Of a DNA stretch of 64,000 nt, positions 16,613 to 24,131 are shown in pieces. Each line of letters begins with the position of its first letter. Positions within the stretch are counted from its first letter, which is position 1. A program made the position numbers and the translations under genes. A model generated the notes under the pieces. It was not told the origin of the DNA. It worked only from the letters and a program-made list of their open reading frames with translations, and made no database searches. Source of the stretch: Alkalihalobacillus sp. LMS39 (GTDB taxonomy: Bacteria > Bacillota > Bacilli > Bacillales > Bacillaceae_F). The stretch spans positions 3,844,001 to 3,908,000 of the forward strand of contig NZ_CP093300.1 of the NCBI RefSeq assembly GCF_022812285.1. Reading direction: 5' to 3'.

Positions 16613-16650
16613 AAAAAATACCCTTGCCCTATGGACAAGAGTATTGTTTC
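16613..16650 (-). terminator. Terminator of the rplU-prp-rpmA operon
   Basis: On the minus strand the stem ATACTCTTG / CAAGGGTAT is followed by TTTTTTATG, just after the rpmA stop codon. Confidence 0.85.
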
Positions 16651-16935
16651 TTATTGTGCAGCAGGATATACACTTACTTGTTTGCGGTCACGACCAACGC
16701 GTTCAAACTTAACAACGCCGTCTACTTTCGCAAATAAAGTGTCATCTCCACCTTTACCTACGTTCACTCCAGGATAAATACGAGTACCACGTTGACGAAC
16801 AAGGATTGAACCACCTGTTACCGTTTGGCCATCCGCACGTTTTGTACCAAGACGTTTCGAAATCGAATCACGTCCGTTTTTCGTACTACCTACCCCTTTT
16901 TTCGAAGCGAAAAATTGAAGGTTCATTTTTAGCAT
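16651..16935 (-). CDS. rpmA: Ribosomal protein bL27 with cleavable N-terminal extension
   Basis: A 94-residue large-subunit protein that reaches towards the peptidyl transferase centre. The N-terminus [20 protein letters not shown] contains the Firmicutes-specific extension, which the Prp protease removes after FF in LQFF-ASKKG. Cleavage is needed because bacterial bL27 starts at the Ala-Ser-Lys end. The protease gene prp lies directly upstream. I chose ATG at 16935 behind AGGAGGTG; an in-frame GTG overlaps that site and is discarded. Confidence 0.97.
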   Translation of the reverse strand: MLKMNLQFFASKKGVGSTKNGRDSISKRLGTKRADGQTVTGGSILVRQRGTRIYPGVNVGKGGDDTLFAKVDGVVKFERVGRDRKQVSVYPAAQ

Positions 16936-16947
16936 GAGATTCACCTC

Positions 16948-17280
16948 CTATAATTCTGTAATTGTAATATGTTCACCATATTCTTCTTCCATCGAGCGAA
17001 GAGCAACAACCATTCCTTCTAGCAAAAGTTGTACTTTCTCATACGTCTTCTCATGTAACTGAGTGGGGACGATACAGCGGAGAAAGCCACCCTCATCTTT
17101 CATCTCGACTTCAAGCTCTGTGTTTAATAAGGCAGCAATCGCATTGACTGCTCCAAATGTAACCGCAGACGCTCCAGCACAAACGATGTCAGAGCCATAA
17201 GGTCCAGCATTTGCATGCCCTTCCATTGAAAAAGAAGCAATTTCTTTTGTATCAAGTCGTTTTACTTGAACAATAATCAT
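16948..17280 (-). CDS. prp: Ribosomal-processing cysteine protease Prp
   Basis: A 110-residue cysteine protease (formerly YsxB) that trims the N-terminus of bL27. The active-site pair sits in GHANAGPYGSDIVCAGAS with His22 and Cys34, the positions known from the S. aureus enzyme. It lies between rplU and rpmA in the usual Firmicutes order, so protease and substrate are co-expressed. Confidence 0.95.
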   Translation of the reverse strand: MIIVQVKRLDTKEIASFSMEGHANAGPYGSDIVCAGASAVTFGAVNAIAALLNTELEVEMKDEGGFLRCIVPTQLHEKTYEKVQLLLEGMVVALRSMEEEYGEHITITEL

Positions 17281-17285
17281 CGTGA

Positions 17286-17594
17286 TTAGCCGTTAATCTT
17301 CTCGATAACAACTTTAGTATAAGGTTGACGATGACCTTGCTTACGACGGTAGTTTTTCTTTGCTTTCATTTTGTAAACGATGATTTTTTTCGCACGACCT
17401 TGTTTTTCAACTTTCGCCGTTACTGTTGCTCCTTCAACATATGGAGCTCCAACTTTCATATCGTTTCCACCAACTAGAAGAACTTTATCGAAGTTCACTT
17501 GGTCGCCTTCATTTGCATCCAATTTTTCGATGTAGATTTCTTGTCCTTCTTCAACTTTAACTTGTTTACCACCAGTTTCAATAATTGCGTACAT
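17286..17594 (-). CDS. rplU: Ribosomal protein bL21
   Basis: A 102-residue large-subunit protein with the canonical start [18 protein letters not shown], the central VLLVGG motif and the C-terminal signature [22 protein letters not shown] at 17594 follows GAGGAGGTG. The frame stays open upstream for 38 codons, but those belong to the structured leader and are not part of the protein. It is the first gene of the rplU-prp-rpmA operon. Confidence 0.97.
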   Translation of the reverse strand: MYAIIETGGKQVKVEEGQEIYIEKLDANEGDQVNFDKVLLVGGNDMKVGAPYVEGATVTAKVEKQGRAKKIIVYKMKAKKNYRRKQGHRQPYTKVVIEKING

Positions 17595-17707
17595 TCTCTG
17601 CACCTCCTCAGTATACTCAGACTCGCCAAATGCTAGGTAAGACAAAAGTCTTTTTAAACCCGCTTTGTGCGGTTGTAGTTCTTTGGGAGATATCCAAACA
17701 ACTAACA
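17595..17707 (-). promoter_or_regulatory. L21 leader (ribosomal protein autoregulatory 5' UTR)
   Basis: The roughly 110-base leader between the promoter and rplU holds the stem AACCGC-ACAAA-GCGGGTT and a second stem, AAAGAC-TTTT-GTCTT, before the ribosome binding site. Firmicutes rplU transcripts carry a conserved L21 leader at this place. The call rests on position and stems; a covariance-model search would settle it. Confidence 0.65.
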
Positions 17708-17713
17708 AAAGAC

Positions 17714-17743
17714 ATCATACCATATTTTCAAAATCCCTGTCAA
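17714..17743 (-). promoter_or_regulatory. Sigma-A promoter of the rplU operon
   Basis: On the minus strand: TTGACA, 18-bp spacer, TATGAT. The -35 hexamer overlaps the TGA stop codon of rng, so the promoter begins inside the end of the upstream gene. Confidence 0.85.
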
Positions 17744-19248
17744 TGCTTATTGTACATGAGGTTGAGCGCTTTTTCTTTTACTTCTTCATTCGTCCCCATA
17801 TGCCGAATCGCAAAATCATGTTCTGCCATTTTATCATTTGGCACTAAATAAATCTGATACCCTAATGACTGTTCTAGCCAAAGAAGATGCTCATTTTTTT
17901 CTCCACGAATTACGTGATCCACTTGTGGTGGTAATTCCACTAACATCGCTTCCTCATCCATGTTCCGATATTCAAACAATGTCCGCTCAATACGATAAGC
18001 CTGGGCTTCATTAGATAAAACCGTTCCCTTTCCTGCACAAGTAGGACATGGCTTTGATAAACTATCAAGCAAGTTTTGTCTGATTTTTTTCCTTGTCATT
18101 TCTACTAATCCAAGACCTGTTAGCCCCATCACATTTGTTTTCGTTCGATCTTGCTGCAACGCGTTTGTAAACGCATGTAACACCTGTCTCTTGTCGTCTT
18201 CATCACGCATATCGATAAAATCTATGATGATAATACCAGAAATATCTCGAAGTCGCAGTTGCCGCGCAATTTCTCTTGCTGCTTCGAGATTTGTCCGTCT
18301 TACCGTATCTTGCAAATTGCTTTTGCCCGTAAACTTACCTGTATTCACATCAATGACCGTTAATGCTTCTGTTTGGTCAATCATAATATAAGCGCCATTT
18401 TTTAACCACACTTGGCGACGCAATGCTTTTTCTAGCTCTTTTTCAATGCCATATTTTGAGAAAATATTTTCTTTTTCCCGATAATAAACCAATTCTGTTT
18501 CGAGATGACGGTAAGGTTCTAGCAATTCTTTTAATCGATCAAATTCTTTTTTACTATCAATGATAATTTCTGAAACATCATCAAAGGAAAAATCCCTTAC
18601 AATACGCTCGAGTAATCCAGTATCTTGATGAATTAATGCTGGTGGTGGAAGTGTCTTTCCTTCTTTCCAAATGTCTAGCCAAAACTTCCGTAAAAATTGA
18701 AGGTCTTCTTTAATCGTTTCTTCATTAAGACCTTCACAAACGGTGCGAATAATCATTCCTTCTTGTCCTTCTAAGAGAGATTCACCTATTTTCCGGAGAC
18801 GCTCCCGTTCTTCTTCTGATTTCATCCTTCTTGACACGCCTACATATCCACCTTGTGGCATATACACGATATAACGACCTGGAAAAGAAACCACTCCGGT
18901 TAATCTCGGGCCTTTTGTCCCAAAACCTTCCTTTGTCACTTGTACAAGCAATTCTTCCCCTTTAGAAACAAACTCAGAAATACTCTTCTTTTTTTTCACT
19001 TCTTCTTCCACTTCTGATAAATGGAAAGAAAGAAGGTCATCACGATAAAGAAACCCATTTTTGTCGCGCCCTATATTAACAAATGCAGCCTGCATACCTG
19101 GCAATACATTGACAACTCTTCCTTTATACACATTCGCTACTACACGATCTTCAACTGACCGTTCAATTAATAGTTCCACGACCCGATCATGTTCCAAAAT
19201 CGCTGCTCTTCGTTCAGTAGTCGCCATATTAAAAACTATTTTTTTCAA
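17740..19248 (-). CDS. rng: Ribonuclease G/E family endoribonuclease
   Basis: A 502-residue single-strand-specific endoribonuclease. An S1 RNA-binding domain is at about residues 37-120 (VYKGRVVNVLPGMQAAFVNIG). The catalytic acidic residues are Asp300 (TVIDVNTG) and Asp343 (IIIDFIDMRD), and the zinc-link is CPTC at 401-404. Length and lack of a long C-terminal tail favour RNase G over RNase E. The start is TTG at 19248, because the family's N-terminus KKIVFNMATTERRAA is all in frame. B. subtilis lacks this enzyme and relies on RNase Y and J, so its presence marks a different lineage. Confidence 0.92.
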   Translation of the reverse strand: MKKIVFNMATTERRAAILEHDRVVELLIERSVEDRVVANVYKGRVVNVLPGMQAAFVNIGRDKNGFLYRDDLLSFHLSEVEEEVKKKKSISEFVSKGEELLVQVTKEGFGTKGPRLTGVVSFPGRYIVYMPQGGYVGVSRRMKSEEERERLRKIGESLLEGQEGMIIRTVCEGLNEETIKEDLQFLRKFWLDIWKEGKTLPPPALIHQDTGLLERIVRDFSFDDVSEIIIDSKKEFDRLKELLEPYRHLETELVYYREKENIFSKYGIEKELEKALRRQVWLKNGAYIMIDQTEALTVIDVNTGKFTGKSNLQDTVRRTNLEAAREIARQLRLRDISGIIIIDFIDMRDEDDKRQVLHAFTNALQQDRTKTNVMGLTGLGLVEMTRKKIRQNLLDSLSKPCPTCAGKGTVLSNEAQAYRIERTLFEYRNMDEEAMLVELPPQVDHVIRGEKNEHLLWLEQSLGYQIYLVPNDKMAEHDFAIRHMGTNEEVKEKALNLMYNKH

Positions 19249-19396
19249 AATCTTATCTCACCGCTTTCAACACTCTATTCCTCCATCATACCATGAACTT
19301 GTCTTTATTTTACGCAAAACATGGTGATACCAAACGATTTTCTTTTGACTTTATCCGACTTTTTTCCTTTTTTTAACCAAATTCCGACAAAATAAA

Positions 19397-19425
19397 TTGA
19401 TAATTTCTCAACAAAACGTTAATAT
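19397..19425 (+). promoter_or_regulatory. Sigma-A promoter of the receiver-like gene
   Basis: TTGATA, 17-bp spacer, TAATAT, about 35 bases before the start codon at 19460 and divergent from rng. Confidence 0.7.
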
Positions 19426-19459
19426 TATCTTAATGAAACTTAATACTTTGGGGGTATTT

Positions 19460-19828
19460 ATGAGCACAGAGCCATGTGTTTACGTTATTGAAGAAGAACC
19501 TGCCCATTCGATGCTATTATCCTATCATATAGAAAAACTAGGATTTAAAGTGAAGCAGTTTGAATCGGCAACCGCGTTTTTCAGTTCTTCACCATCCGCT
19601 GTTCATTATGTGATTGCTAGTGATAATCTTTCTGATATGGACAATCTAACTTTTTGTACAAAAATAAAAGATACATATCACCAAGCACAATTATTAATTA
19701 CGACCACAAGCACCAAAGGAAAAACCTGTACAAGCTGCCAAGATATTAATCATATTTATAAGCCTTTTTCTATCCAAACATTATATGAAGTTGTTAGTAA
19801 CACATTTAAAATCCCCGTTACGAAATAA
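19460..19828 (+). CDS. Stand-alone response-regulator receiver-like protein
   Basis: A 122-residue single-domain protein with the CheY-like order: acidic N-terminal pair replaced by EEE in VYVIEEEPAHS, LLITTTST for the Thr strand, and the conserved Lys-Pro in YKPFS. The expected phospho-acceptor region reads VIASDNLSDMDN. Aligned on the following DMD, the Asp sits one residue late and Ser occupies the acceptor place, so phosphorylation is doubtful. There is no output domain. Two cysteines (CTSC) near residue 95 are unusual. Start ATG follows TTGGGGG. No kinase is nearby; it is convergent with spoIVFB. The partner is unknown. Confidence 0.75.
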   Translation: MSTEPCVYVIEEEPAHSMLLSYHIEKLGFKVKQFESATAFFSSSPSAVHYVIASDNLSDMDNLTFCTKIKDTYHQAQLLITTTSTKGKTCTSCQDINHIYKPFSIQTLYEVVSNTFKIPVTK

Positions 19829-19866
19829 AAACGTTGCCTACATAAGTAAGCAACGTTTCTTTTTAA
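19827..19866 (+). terminator. Intrinsic terminator after the receiver-like gene
   Basis: The stem AAACGTTGC / GCAACGTTT is followed by CTTTTT directly after the stop codon. Confidence 0.9.
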
Positions 19867-19868
19867 CA

Positions 19869-19950
19869 GATAAGAAAGCATAAACTTTGATGTAGCAGTG
19901 ATACTTTGAAAGCTTAATTAATGAAAAGACGCTACGCGTTTTTCTTATCC
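19869..19950 (-). repeat. GATAAGAAAAACGC hairpin-ended interspersed repeat, copy 3
   Basis: Inverted copy: on the minus strand it begins GATAAGAAAAACGCGTAGCG, continues CTTTCAAAGTATCACTGCTAC and ends CTTTCTTATC. Its first TAA serves as the stop codon of spoIVFB, so the element is fused to the gene end. Confidence 0.75.
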
Positions 19951-20808
19951 TATTTTGATAATATCTTTTAATGAATGGTGAAGCTTATTTTCATGAAAAT
20001 AAGCTTGCAATACTGCCGATTCTTTAATCACTTTCCGTTCATCATTTGCCCCTTTTATGACAATATAATGATCGTGCCCCCGTCGAAACATCTTTACGAC
20101 ATCTCGAACCGATACAGAGTATGGGACGGAAAGATGTTGCTGTCTCGCACCTGTTATTTTTCCATTTAATCGATCAAGCAAAAACCTCATGAAAACGAAA
20201 TGTCGTTGTTTCCACTCTAAATAATTGGAAATACATAAAAAAGATAACACAACCCATAAATTTAAATGAAACGGGACATTAATATAGCTAACAATCGCTA
20301 CGACACAAAGGATGAACACCGAACTATATATTGCAATTTTTTGCGCTTGTTCAAAAGGGAAATAATAAGAAATGGCTAAATTTAATAACCTCCCCCCATC
20401 TAATGGCCAAATTGGCAATAAATTAAAACAAGCAATCATCGCATTATGCATGATAAACATCTCATGGTCTCCGGCAGTCCAAAAATCAAACTGAACAAGG
20501 AAAAAAGAAACAGCGATTAACCATACATGCTGAAGTGGCCCAGCAATAATGACAAAAAACTCTTCTTTAAAAGGACGATTACTGCTCTCATTCATTTCTG
20601 CAACTCCACCGAAAGGTAACAGTTCAATTTTTTGAATTTTCCACTTGAAATAGTGGGCCGTTACTGCATGTCCTAGCTCATGAATAAGAACTATAAAAAA
20701 CACCATAAGAACTTCACGAAAATAGCCTGTGATAATTCCGATTCCTAGAACAAACCAGAAAAATGGACTTATCTTTATTTTTTTAACTAGCCCAATCACT
20801 TCAGTCAA
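19945..20808 (-). CDS. spoIVFB: Stage IV sporulation intramembrane protease SpoIVFB
   Basis: A 287-residue site-2-type metalloprotease of the mother-cell outer forespore membrane that cleaves pro-sigma-K. The zinc motif HELGH is at residues 43-47 and the third ligand is in NLLPIWPLDGG. Five to six helices are followed by a C-terminal CBS-like domain (YSVSVRDVVKMFRRGHDHYIVI). Its start overlaps the end of spoIVFA by eight bases, as expected for the FA/FB operon. Its stop codon falls in an interspersed repeat. Confidence 0.94.
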   Translation of the reverse strand: MTEVIGLVKKIKISPFFWFVLGIGIITGYFREVLMVFFIVLIHELGHAVTAHYFKWKIQKIELLPFGGVAEMNESSNRPFKEEFFVIIAGPLQHVWLIAVSFFLVQFDFWTAGDHEMFIMHNAMIACFNLLPIWPLDGGRLLNLAISYYFPFEQAQKIAIYSSVFILCVVAIVSYINVPFHLNLWVVLSFLCISNYLEWKQRHFVFMRFLLDRLNGKITGARQQHLSVPYSVSVRDVVKMFRRGHDHYIVIKGANDERKVIKESAVLQAYFHENKLHHSLKDIIKIG

Positions 20809-21589
20809 ACGATATCACGTCAATGGGGTCAATATACTGTTCTCCTTGCTTTAAGGCAAAATAATAAATTCCTTTTTCCGCTTGTTCATTGCTCGATACC
20901 TTCCCAATTTCACTTCCTGATGTCACGGTATCATACAATTGGACATCGACATCACTTAACATTCCGTACCATGATTCTCCTTCATCATCATAATGCCTAA
21001 TCCCAATTGTTTTCCCTAAATTATCTTCCTCACCCACAAAAATAACGACACCTGCCTTTACAGCTTCTACCCTCTTATCCTTTCCTGTTTCAACTAATAT
21101 GCCTCGTCCATTTTGTTGAAAACTTTCGGTCACAACACCTGACGCTGGAACTGCATAAGCTAAATCTGGTGTTTCATCAACATCATGTAAGGCCATGTCG
21201 TTTTCATAAGGCAATAGCGCGAGTGGTCTGCCAAACTGATTTTCATACCAATTGGCAATCGCAGAAAATTGAAACTCTTGTTCATATGAATTTTTAATGA
21301 AAGCTCTTGCTCCATCTAATGCTTGAGACTGATTGCTGAATAAAATAGCAGTTCCTAAAAATAATAGAACAGCCATCATCGAGCGCAGCATAAACCATTC
21401 TTTATTAAACAAACTTTCTTGTTTATCCTCTTGCTTTTCTTGGTACACATAAAAATCCGGTTCATCCCTCGCTTCATCATGCCTGTCATAGATTATTGGC
21501 GCCGACCGTTCTTTACGTTTAACATTGCCATGTGCATCTCTTCTCCTGTTTTCTATCTTTCTTCTTACCTTTTCCAATCGTTTATCCAT
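20801..21589 (-). CDS. spoIVFA: Stage IV sporulation protein FA (SpoIVFA)
   Basis: A 262-residue membrane protein that stabilises and inhibits SpoIVFB. A charged N-terminus (MDKRLEKVRRKIENRRRD) precedes one membrane helix near residues 75-95. The C-terminal half is a LytM/M23-like domain (GRGILVETGKDKRVEAVKAG, GIRHYDDEGESWYG) that lacks the full set of metal ligands and is probably the target of SpoIVB cleavage. ATG at 21589 was chosen. In B. subtilis minD lies just upstream; here a 9-kb block intervenes. Mother-cell sigma-E control is expected from the family; the upstream CATATGAT is only a partial -10 match. Confidence 0.9.
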   Translation of the reverse strand: MDKRLEKVRRKIENRRRDAHGNVKRKERSAPIIYDRHDEARDEPDFYVYQEKQEDKQESLFNKEWFMLRSMMAVLLFLGTAILFSNQSQALDGARAFIKNSYEQEFQFSAIANWYENQFGRPLALLPYENDMALHDVDETPDLAYAVPASGVVTESFQQNGRGILVETGKDKRVEAVKAGVVIFVGEEDNLGKTIGIRHYDDEGESWYGMLSDVDVQLYDTVTSGSEIGKVSSNEQAEKGIYYFALKQGEQYIDPIDVISFD

Positions 21590-21700
21590 CTCTTCCCCCA
21601 TCCTTTTACAAAGAGTCACGTTTGTTGATTAATAGATCATATGACTTGTCCTCTTATGTTATGCCATATTAAGATAGAGAAAAGTAAAGGAGGAGATCAA

Positions 21701-22306
21701 ATGAATGAAAGCGTAACCGGAATTGTATTAGCTGGAGGACGTTCTACAAGATTCGGACAGCCGAAAGCGCTTGAACTATATAAAGGGAAACCTTTTTATC
21801 AATATTCTGTCGACGCCATCTCTCCTTTTTGTTCAAACATTGTCATTATCGCGCACCCTGATATTAAAGAAAAAATAGAAGCCTCTTCTTCTTATTTTGT
21901 CATATGTGATGATAAACAGTATCAAGGTAACGGACCTTTGGCTGGAATATGGACAGGCATGCAAAAAAAGAGCGACTGGTATATGATCGCTCCTTGTGAT
22001 ACCCCTTTGCTTGATTCTACGATTTATAAGACATTATGTTCTATCGTTGCTAGTAACGAAGAACTTGATGCGCTCATACCGGTAATAAAAGAAATAAGAC
22101 AACCACTCATCGGCATGTATAATCGACGTTGCCTCCCTTTTATAGAACAATTACTACAACAACAAATATATAAAGTCGGCGCTTTATTACAACGAGTGTC
22201 TGTCCTTACAGTTTCTGAGGAGGCTTTTTTAGAAGATGATGCATTTATGAACATCAATACGAAAGCTCAATTTGAACTATTATTAAACAAAAAAACGAGT
22301 GAATGA
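21701..22306 (+). CDS. mobA: Molybdenum cofactor guanylyltransferase MobA
   Basis: A 201-residue nucleotidyltransferase that attaches GMP to molybdopterin to make the guanine dinucleotide cofactor. The nucleotide motif GIVLAGGRSTRFGQPKALE lies at the N-terminus and GPLAGIWTGM plus APCDTPLL in the middle. ATG at 21701 follows AAAGGAGGAGA; the frame upstream has no ribosome binding site. It is the first member of the molybdenum/nitrate block, on the strand opposite nasC, the enzyme that needs the cofactor. Confidence 0.92.
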   Translation: MNESVTGIVLAGGRSTRFGQPKALELYKGKPFYQYSVDAISPFCSNIVIIAHPDIKEKIEASSSYFVICDDKQYQGNGPLAGIWTGMQKKSDWYMIAPCDTPLLDSTIYKTLCSIVASNEELDALIPVIKEIRQPLIGMYNRRCLPFIEQLLQQQIYKVGALLQRVSVLTVSEEAFLEDDAFMNINTKAQFELLLNKKTSE

Positions 22307-22315
22307 TTTGCTCTA

Positions 22316-23146
22316 TTATTTCCAATGTGGCGGTTGAGATAAGGAACTTGGGAGCTTTGTTTCGCGATCTCCTATCGCTGCATTCACTTGGACTTGTGTT
22401 AGAAATATACTTCCCCTTAAATCAGCTCCACAAATATTAGCATCGCGAAAATCTGCTCCAATGAAATCCGCTTCCCGCAAATTCGCTTTTCGTAAATTAG
22501 TTGCAATAAAAAGGGCACCACGTAAATTGAGACCTTGTAAATTCGCTTCTTGTAAATTGGCCCCAATGAAATCTCGTCGTTTTTCAAAACGAGAAGCGTT
22601 TTTTGGGGAAGCTTGTTTTCTTGCTTTTTCACGAATAAGAACACTCGCTTCAAGTAGCAATGGATTTACCTTTCTTCTATGCGCATTATTATCATAATCT
22701 AGTAAAAGTCGACCTGGTAGATTAGTGGTTTGTTCCGTTTCTTCTATCGTCATGTATAGCGACGAAAAAAGAGAGGACGCTGCTTCATGTGAAAGTGCTT
22801 CTTGTAAGTAGGCCAGCATCTCATGAAGTTGATGCATAATCGGAAATACTTGAAACATTTCTTTTGCAATCGAAGGGTTATTTTGCCATGTTACATTTGC
22901 ATATGTTTGTTGCGATACTTTTTGTCCTGCTCCAAAACATTCAAATACGGTACATCCTTTAAATTGTTTCTCTCTTAAATTAGAATGAATGTCACAGCGA
23001 TAATCGGTTTGTAAATGAGAACAAGGAACTCCACTTTCTTTATCAATAGGGAAATCCGCCGATTTAGCATATGGTAGAGCAACACAACATAATCCAAAGC
23101 ACTGTTCACAATCAGCTTGTAACGGATTTGCGAAGCGTGTTGACAT
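22316..23146 (-). CDS. Cys-rich N-terminal domain plus pentapeptide-repeat protein
   Basis: A 276-residue two-part protein. Residues 12-70 contain a cysteine cluster (CEQCFGLCC, then C, C, C) like the YkgJ-type zinc/iron-binding domain. Residues about 195-250 hold some ten pentapeptide repeats A(D/N)LXX (GANLQEANLQGLNLRGALF, then READFIGADFRDANICGADL), which should form a right-handed quadrilateral helix. The middle is helical. Function unknown. It is convergent with mobA with a nine-base gap. Confidence 0.8.
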   Translation of the reverse strand: MSTRFANPLQADCEQCFGLCCVALPYAKSADFPIDKESGVPCSHLQTDYRCDIHSNLREKQFKGCTVFECFGAGQKVSQQTYANVTWQNNPSIAKEMFQVFPIMHQLHEMLAYLQEALSHEAASSLFSSLYMTIEETEQTTNLPGRLLLDYDNNAHRRKVNPLLLEASVLIREKARKQASPKNASRFEKRRDFIGANLQEANLQGLNLRGALFIATNLRKANLREADFIGADFRDANICGADLRGSIFLTQVQVNAAIGDRETKLPSSLSQPPHWK

Positions 23147-23189
23147 TTGATCAATCCTTTATACATTTTTTTATGTAGTACATACTCTT

Positions 23190-23371
23190 ACGGACATCTG
23201 ATCAGTTATACATGTTAAAAATAGCTGTTTTCAAAAGCTATCGGACATTCGTTCCGTTATTTGCAAATATAAGGTGATATTTTTAAGCTGGAAGTAGAAA
23301 TAACGGAACAGATGTCCGTTTAGGTGAAAAAATAACGGAAATCACTATGCATAGCGGAACCTATGTCCGTT
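23190..23371. repeat. 184-bp four-arm dyad repeat, copy B
   Basis: Units at 23190 and 23240 (forward) and at 23300 and 23351 (reverse), with spacings 50, 60 and 51, as in copy A. The first arm is the most degenerate (CGGACATCTGATCAGTTAT). An extra partial AATAACGGAA lies between arms three and four. Confidence 0.8.
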
Positions 23372-23404
23372 GTTGTTTTCCCCGGTGTTCAATTTCACTC
23401 AGAT

Positions 23405-24043
23405 TCATTTATTTAATCGTTTCTTAAATTGTTTCTTCCAGCTTTCAGACAATTCGTTGATTTCAATAATTTCCTTTATCGCTTCTTTATTCGGATGAGC
23501 ACTATACATAAGTTCATTTGCTTGTGCAAGTGTTGGATATGTTGGGTTTGTTTCCACCCGCTCAAAAGAATGGTCCATTGTAAATGTTCCTTCTTGTAAC
23601 ACACGAAAATAAAATCCTGTATATCCAGTTTCACGAACCCATACAGGCATTTGGGGTTGTCCATGTTTTAACCCTAATTTAAAACATGGCTGTCGTGGTT
23701 GACTAACTTGCATGAGAACATCATTTACTTTAAAAATGTCTCCGATGCGAATTTCTTTTTCAGTTGTCCCTTGTAATGTGACATTTTCACCAAAGGCTGA
23801 AAATGATAATGACTTGTCCAATTTTTCTTCCCAAAAGGAATAATGGTCAAAAAAATAAGCACATATCGCTTTATCTGGCCCCCCATGATTTTTTAAATCG
23901 GCTTGGGCATCACCTTCAAGTCCTAACAACGTGACATTCGCACTCGCAATCGTTGATTTTTGGATAGCAGAAGAGACTATTTTATCGTTTTGCTTTAACG
24001 ACTTAACATCCCCGATCGAGATCGCTTTTAGCGCTACATTCAT
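23405..24043 (-). CDS. MOSC-domain protein (YiiM-like)
   Basis: A 212-residue MOSC-domain protein with LGLEGDAQADLKNHGGPDKA and the conserved Cys in SQPRQPCFKLG, the place where MOSC proteins bind sulfur or molybdenum cofactor. A short C-terminal 3-alpha-like region follows (ANELMY). E. coli YiiM of this family reduces N-hydroxylated bases. ATG at 24043 follows GAAGAGGTG. It is separated from nasC by a strong terminator, so it has its own transcript even though it shares the molybdenum theme. Confidence 0.85.
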   Translation of the reverse strand: MNVALKAISIGDVKSLKQNDKIVSSAIQKSTIASANVTLLGLEGDAQADLKNHGGPDKAICAYFFDHYSFWEEKLDKSLSFSAFGENVTLQGTTEKEIRIGDIFKVNDVLMQVSQPRQPCFKLGLKHGQPQMPVWVRETGYTGFYFRVLQEGTFTMDHSFERVETNPTYPTLAQANELMYSAHPNKEAIKEIIEINELSESWKKQFKKRLNK

Positions 24044-24081
24044 TTCGTTCACCTCTTCTTCTCTTTCTTCATTTTTCAAAC

Positions 24082-24122
24082 AGAAAAAAGAGTACACTTT
24101 TGTAAAGTATACCCTTTTTTCT
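24082..24122 (-). terminator. Terminator of the nirB-nirD-nasC operon
   Basis: The stem AGAAAAAAG-GTA-ACTTT / AAGT-TAC-CTTTTTTCT has a four-base loop and ends in a T-run on the minus strand, just after the nasC stop codon. Confidence 0.85.
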
Positions 24123-24131
24123 GTGTAAATT

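Noticed and set aside
17595-17708. N-terminal extension of bL21 by 38 codons
   Set aside because: The extra codons lie in the structured leader; the canonical start [11 protein letters not shown] has a perfect ribosome binding site.
22417-22697. Two overlapping ORFs of 78 codons on both strands
   Set aside because: They are shadows of the pentapeptide repeats, whose regular codon pattern keeps other frames open.
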